Source: Larus michahellis (lineage: Eukaryota; Chordata; Aves; Charadriiformes; Laridae). Taken from it: DNA of 64,000 bases. Below, piece after piece: positions 59,269-64,000 of this stretch. The DNA is taken from assembly GCF_964199755.1 (NCBI RefSeq), contig NC_133913.1, forward strand, positions 7,170,201 through 7,234,200, read 5' to 3'. Made by a program: the position numbers and the translations under genes. Numbering within the stretch: the first letter of the stretch is position 1; each line of letters opens with the position of its first letter. Below the pieces are notes generated by a model. The model did no database searches. It was not told where the DNA came from and saw only the letters and a program-made list of their open reading frames with translations.

Positions 59269-60117
59269 ATGGTCCTGATTTTCCTGTCAGCCCTGGTGGG
59301 ACTGGCTGACTTTGGTGAGATGTGACTTTCAGGCTGGGGAGATTGAGGCAAGAGTTTGTGCATCTGGTGGTGGAAGGGAGGAGATGTGAGTGCTGACTGC
59401 CTGGGATGCCTGGGAATGTATCCGTAGGGAGATCAGGGTCTGCATATGGGTACAGCAAATAATCTGGGAGATGTCAGGAGTAATGGGCGTCAAAGGAGGA
59501 ACAAGACCTCACCTGAACTTTGCAGCTGCTCAGCATTCCTGAATGTGCTGCTAATACATATTAAGCCTGAAAAGAGGGAAAGGTGCTGGGGAATGGACCA
59601 ACGTGGCATGGAGCAGCTTCTCTGCTGTTTGTATTGGATACAATGCTACCAATCTCTGTAGGGATGGTCATAAACAAGAAGCTGCAGAACAAACAGGGAC
59701 AAACAGCTCATCATTTCTGAAGCTAGGAAAAGTGAGAGGGACAGTGGGGACAGTGAGCAAACTGATGAAGTGACAGACAGATCTATTGGCAAGCAAAGCT
59801 GAAAGCTCTTCCTGGCTTTACAGGTCATGCCCAAAAGGACTCTGTGCTCCAGTTCCCAGCAGAAATGACCATCCAGGTGGGACACAAGGCAACGCTGCAC
59901 TGCAATTTCTCCACCAGCGATTCCAATCCCTACATCTTCTGGTACAAGCAGCACCAGACCCAGCCCCTTCAGATGCTGCTACGACTAAGCAAGTACAGAG
60001 CTCACGAGGCATCAGGGAGGTTCTCCTCCACACTGTCTGCAAAGGACTCCCAGGTGCTTCTGCATGTGTGAGACACCGAGCTCCAGGACAGCGCTGCCTA
60101 TTTCTGTGCACTGAGCC
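59269..60117 (+). pseudogene. TCR V segment V-B3, one stop in FR3
   Basis: Unit-3 member of the type-B family, nearly the same as V-B2. Leader exon 59269-59314 (MVLIFLSALVGLADF, donor G/GTGAGA) and V exon 59824-60117 are complete. Landmarks include TLHCNFS, FWYKQHQTQ and AAYFCALSP. A TGA at 60069-60071 replaces the CGG (Arg) codon of V-B2 in the FR3 stretch LLHVRDTELQ. The RSS, splice sites and leader are intact. The inactivation is therefore recent, and it might be a null allele rather than a fixed pseudogene. Confidence 0.9.
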
Positions 60118-60156
60118 CACACTGGTGCCCACAGCTGGCAGCAGTGCACAGAAACG
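60118..60156 (+). promoter_or_regulatory. RSS of V-B3, 23-bp spacer
   Basis: CACACTG, 23 bp, ACAGAAACG, the same as in V-B2. Confidence 0.8.
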
Positions 60157-62439
60157 TGGGGGTGCTCTGAGGAGTAGTTCCCTCCCTGCCACTGCTTGCA
60201 TGGAGCTCTGAGCTCAGCCTGCCCAGCAGTGGCACCTGGGGCTGTGGTGAGGATGGGCCTCTGCCTCCCCAGACTGTGCTGCTGTGAAGCACATGCCAAT
60301 GTGACTTTTACAGCTGTGTCTAGATCCAGGGTCTTTGGTGATGAATAGAACCCAAGAAACCTGACTTGGGCAGGCCCATTGGAGGCTAAACCATAAAGAA
60401 GCCAAACCAGGCTTGTAAATGCCCTCTGCTTAAAAGAGCTGGTACACTGGCATGAGTCCTCAGGGCAAGTAACCTATCAGCTTGTGTGCTTCTTCCCTTT
60501 CCCTGTGGCTCCACTGATGGCCACAGCTGGAGAATGAAGCTTGTGGTAGGAGGCACAACTGCTCTTATGCTTTTGCCACATGGCCATAGTAGCTCCGGAA
60601 GGGAAGAGCCCTTCCTTGCCCTGCATCTGAGTGTCAAGTGTAAAAGACCCATCAGCCAGATGCTGAACAAGATTCTCTGGTTAAACCCTTCCTGCACTCA
60701 TCCACTGCCAGAGAGTGGTCCCACTCTTTTTCATGTCTCTTCTCCTTCTCAGGAAAACCACCAGTGCTCAACTGGGAGGAACCCCTATGTTCCTGAGTCC
60801 GTGCTGGTTTCTCTGTCCAACAACTGGTAACCACATCACAGTGATCTCATTTGCTCCCATAGGGAACACAATGGTTGCTCATGAAGCATCATCCACTTCA
60901 CCTGAGAAAGCCTAGGCTAGATTGTAGTTGTCCTAGTACTGCTGCAGGATGGCCTGCCTCTCCCAAGTGATGTGGGTCTGCTCTGACAGCCCTGTTGCAG
61001 GCTTTGAATGCCCCTGTTTATCTCAGAGGGCTTTAGGAAGCACTGACGGGGAATTGACAGGAGCCTTCAGTGTTCCACACTCCTTTGTGTCTCAGGTCCC
61101 CTGGACATTTCAGGTCCTGCTTTTGATTGCTCTCCAGGGCTGCAGAGTGCTTCAACACTCCACAGACACAGTTCTCCCCCAAAAGCAAGGAATGACAAAC
61201 AGTGATGGCTACTTGAGGACACACCCAGGCTCAGGTTCTTTTCTCCAGCCTCAGTGGGCTGTCGCAGGGATTTTCCCAAGTGCCCCTGAGAAAGAGAGCA
61301 CAGCTGACAAGGGCGGGCATCAGCCTGTCCTTGGCACTGGTGCCTGGGCCTGGCTGAAGGTCTAAGAGCCAAGTGCCCAGGACAGGTGGACACAGGAAGA
61401 TCACCTCCAGAAGCACCACTGCTTCCAGAAGGGAGGAGAGGATGTTCAGTATGGATTCAATCATCTCAATGGAGAGCTCTACACTCAGGTGAAATCAGTC
61501 CCACACTGATCTTAAAGGTGTGTCTGCCATCTTGATGCCTCCTCCTTCTGAAGTGGTCACATGGACCCCCTTCAGTGTCTGTTTGCAGAAAGAAGAGCTT
61601 TGAGAACATGATGCCTCAAATGAAAATTGGAAGGGGGAAAAGCAAGTGCCTTTTGGAAGTGCTGATGTCCTCCCAATGAGTGTGAGGAGAGAGCTGCTGC
61701 CCAGCCAGCCTTTCACAGTTCTGAAGTCTGGGGACTTTGCCAATCTCATTGAAGTGTTTCCACAACAAAGCCCAAAATGAGTGGCAAGATGGACTTTTAA
61801 AAACTGATGTGGAGTTTCAGATGTGGAAATGTCCTGACACATCTAGCATGAAGCACAGTGATTTGCATATTTTTTAATTTAAGATTTAAAAATACCTTAA
61901 GATACAGGATTGAGGGATGGAGAGGGAGTGTAAATTTTGTTGACTGGCTTCTGTTAGAAGTAGTGGCTTTTGAGATACCAATAATATATGGTATAGGAAT
62001 AATGGCTATAGGTAGAGATACCAGACATTGCCAAATTTTCTGTTGAAACAGAGCATGATTCTCTGAAACAGCCCCAAGAGTGGGACATAAATCCTTCCAG
62101 AAAATGTCAAACTAAACATAGAAATACATGCCCCTTTCCTAAAGCAGTGAGCCAGCTGCTGGGAATCATTTAGGAGATACAGGTGAATCCCTGACAAAAT
62201 GAGGCACTTGGCAAGCTGGAATTCAAACACTCCTCCAGTGTTCTGTTGGAGAGCTGTTTCTGGATGGTATTTGTGAGCTGTGAGGGGAGTGTAATGGGCT
62301 CAGTGGGAAATTGGTGGCTTCTCACTACCTGTGATGCGCAGGGGCACTTACACTTTGCTGAAGACCTTCTGCAGGGTAGAAGTCATGGGCGGGAGGGGAT
62401 GTACCTGTTTTTTACTCCCACTGAGGCCCTTTGAAAAGT

Positions 62440-63376
62440 CACTTCACTTGTTCTGGAAGGCCCACGCCAGATCTTGCCTCACATCTTTGTTCCTGAGTCT
62501 GTAAATGAAGGGGATCAACATCTGTGTGAAAGGTGTTCATGAGTTTGTTCAGATCCAGGGAGTTCTGGGCCGATGGCTTCACATGCAGGAACATGGTGGA
62601 GCCACACCAGACTGTGACAACACTGAGGTGGGCAGAGGAAGTGGAAATGCCTTTTTCTGACCATGGGCTGACATGATTCTGAGCATGGAAGAGGTGATGT
62701 ACACGTAGGAGAGCTGGGTAACCACACAGGGCGCCACCAGAACAGTTTAGGAGGCAAGGATTGTTGCTAGCTCCATGGGCCACATGTCACTGCAGGAGAG
62801 GGCGAGGCAGGAATCTATATCACAGAGGAAATGATTGATGACATGTGGCCCACAGAACATCAGCCTGGATGTCAGAAAGGCCAGCAGCGAGACGGACAGA
62901 AAGCCTCCCAGCCAGGAGCTGAGCGCCAGCCGAGCAGAGAGGACACTGCTGATGAGGGAGCTGTATCTCAAGGGGTAGTGTATGGCTAAGTAGCGGTCAT
63001 AGGCCATGACAGACAGGAGAAAACACTGAGTGGAGCCTAGGGAGAGAAGAAAGAACAACTGGAGGATGCAGACGTTGAAGGAGATGGTCTGGCTACTCCC
63101 CAGCATGACTCCTATGGCTTTGGGAACAACACGAGTAGTGTGCCAGATCTCCAGAAAGGGGAGATTACGGAGGAGAAAGTACATTGGGATACAGACGTTG
63201 CTGTTCATCCACATGAGAGCCATGATGGATGCATTGCATGTTACTCTCAGGGAGCACGTCAGTGCAAATACCACCACAAGGGAGACCCAGAAATGCCACG
63301 TGCCTGGCAAGCCAAGAAAAATGAATTCTTCCACAGTTGTCCCATTTGCAGTGTGCTCCCCAGAGTTGAGGTTCAT
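62440..63376 (-). pseudogene. Olfactory receptor pseudogene, OR6-like
   Basis: A nearly full-length class II odorant receptor, a seven-transmembrane GPCR. The start at 63376 (MNLNSGEHTANGTTVEEFIF) gives the usual extracellular head with an N-glycosylation site (NGT). The frame continues through IPMYFLLRNLPFLEIWHTT, the box MAYDRYLAIHYPLRY and the loop-2 motif VINHFLCDIDSCLALSCSD. It then meets a stop in TM5 (ELATILAS). The rest is still readable: TQLSYVYITSSMLRIMSAHG in the same frame, then AHLSVVTVWCGSTMFLHVKP and LNKLMNTFHT after a frame change, then RLRNKDVRQDLAWAF after another. So it has one stop and two frameshifts. It lies after V-B3 and has no counterpart after V-B2. It is a different receptor from the remnants at 12, 30 and 45 kb. 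Confidence 0.88.
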
Positions 63377-63439
63377 TTGCAAAGACAGGAAAGTTTCTGT
63401 GAGCGTCTGCATGCCTGTGCTGGTCCTTCAGATGCCACT

Positions 63440-63570
63440 AGGAGTGAAACTAGAGCAAATGATGCCTCATCAACCTCATTGCTTTCTATGTGGAGATGGG
63501 AGGCACTGTGGGAAGGGGAGGGGCACTGCCTGGGGTGTACCTTGACTTCATCAAGACCTTTGACCTACCT
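63440..63570 (+). mobile_element. CR1 LINE, internal fragment
   Basis: The same CR1 piece as at 42050-42200 (tgacttcatcaagacctttg), again followed by a CA-rich run at 63575-63640. Confidence 0.6.
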
Positions 63571-63659
63571 TCATGGGTGCACACACATGCACACCGAGCT
63601 ATGCACACTCATAGGCATGCACACGCATAAATATGTCTGCTGTTGCGGAATTTTATTGT

Positions 63660-64000
63660 ACCATTTGAGGCAAATGAAACACATGCTTATGCTTAGATTT
63701 AAAAAAAACAAAAACAAACCAATGAACCAACCACCAAATGATCAATGTATTGGCCAGAGTCCTACCACCATAAGCAGTTCTACAAGGAGTCTGCAAAGAT
63801 GAATCAGGAGATGATTTGTTACATACACTGGCAGCAGCACCAATCCTGTGAATGGTGCATGGGACACCTCAGCCTGGCATTGGGTCTATCCCTCAGCACC
63901 AGCTCTGCTGCCCAAAGGTGGCCACTCACCATTCCCATTCCACGGTTGCTACAAGACAATGCTGCAGCTGTTTCTCATCTCATCACCAAGGGAAACTGCT
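63660..64000. repeat. Unit-3 tail, copy of 42300-42600
   Basis: Nearly identical to 42300-42600 (for example attggccagagtcctaccac). The array therefore continues beyond the window in the same order as after unit 2. Confidence 0.8.

Larger units (their letters stand above)
58078..62280. repeat. Segmental duplication, copy of 37020-41165
   Basis: The partner of the unit-2 block. The main differences are the stop in V-B3, a 43-bp insertion at about 61981-62023 and scattered base changes. The 60157-62280 part holds no recognised gene. Confidence 0.85.

Noticed and set aside
1-64000. J, D or constant segments of a TCR locus
   Set aside because: No FGxG-type J motif with a 12-bp RSS, no D segment and no Ig-fold constant exon was found by eye on either strand.
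1-64000. tRNA, rRNA or other RNA genes
   Set aside because: No convincing cloverleaf, A/B box pair or rRNA-like block was noticed. Reading by eye does not exclude small RNA genes.

Overview
The window is bird nuclear DNA. It holds six feather-type beta-keratin genes, many CR1 LINE copies and avian ERVL-type solo LTRs. The species cannot be named from the sequence. Among the keratins lie seven T-cell-receptor variable (V) segments of TRA/TRD type and several broken olfactory receptor (OR) genes. No J, D or constant segment was seen, so this appears to be the V end of a TCR alpha/delta locus. All V segments read on the + strand. All keratins and OR remnants read on the - strand.

The layout is a tandem array of one composite unit. 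In + direction the unit is: OR remnant (-), feather keratin (-), keratin upstream flank with a CR1 copy, V segment of type A (+), V segment of type B (+), then a shared CA-rich tail. Three units carry the V pair. Unit 1 has OR 12.3 kb, keratin K3 14.8 kb, V-A1 19.4 kb and V-B1 22.7 kb. Unit 2 has OR 30.6 kb, K4 31.7 kb, V-A2 35.8 kb and V-B2 38.8 kb. Unit 3 has OR 45.1-46.2 kb, K5 47.5 kb, K6 52.4 kb, V-A3 57.1 kb and V-B3 59.8 kb. A single V of a third type, V-C, lies at 28.8 kb. Keratins K1 (0.4 kb) and K2 (8.8 kb) have no V segments beside them. Between K5 and K6 a stub of the V-A upstream region (51.3-51.6 kb) runs straight into the next keratin flank, which looks like the scar of a lost V-A/V-B pair.

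The V genes have split leaders, conserved Cys-Trp-Cys framework residues and a downstream recombination signal (RSS) with a 23-bp spacer that can be counted exactly. V-A2, V-A3, V-B1, V-B2 and V-C look intact. V-A1 and V-B3 are broken. The keratins are two-exon genes with a non-coding first exon, a TATA-like box, a 5'UTR intron of about 350-450 nt, one coding exon of 100-104 codons and an ATTAAA poly(A) signal. All six reading frames are open, but K6 has lost its 5' splice donor and K1 has lost two conserved cysteines.

The remainder is repeat: about nineteen CR1 pieces (the best, at 48.6-50.4 kb, keeps a 484-codon reverse-transcriptase frame), two solo LTRs with exact 5-bp target duplications, CA-rich microsatellite tracts and a degenerate minisatellite. 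Unit 3 is a patchwork. Its first half matches unit 1 and its second half matches unit 2, so unequal exchange or gene conversion appears to have shaped the array.
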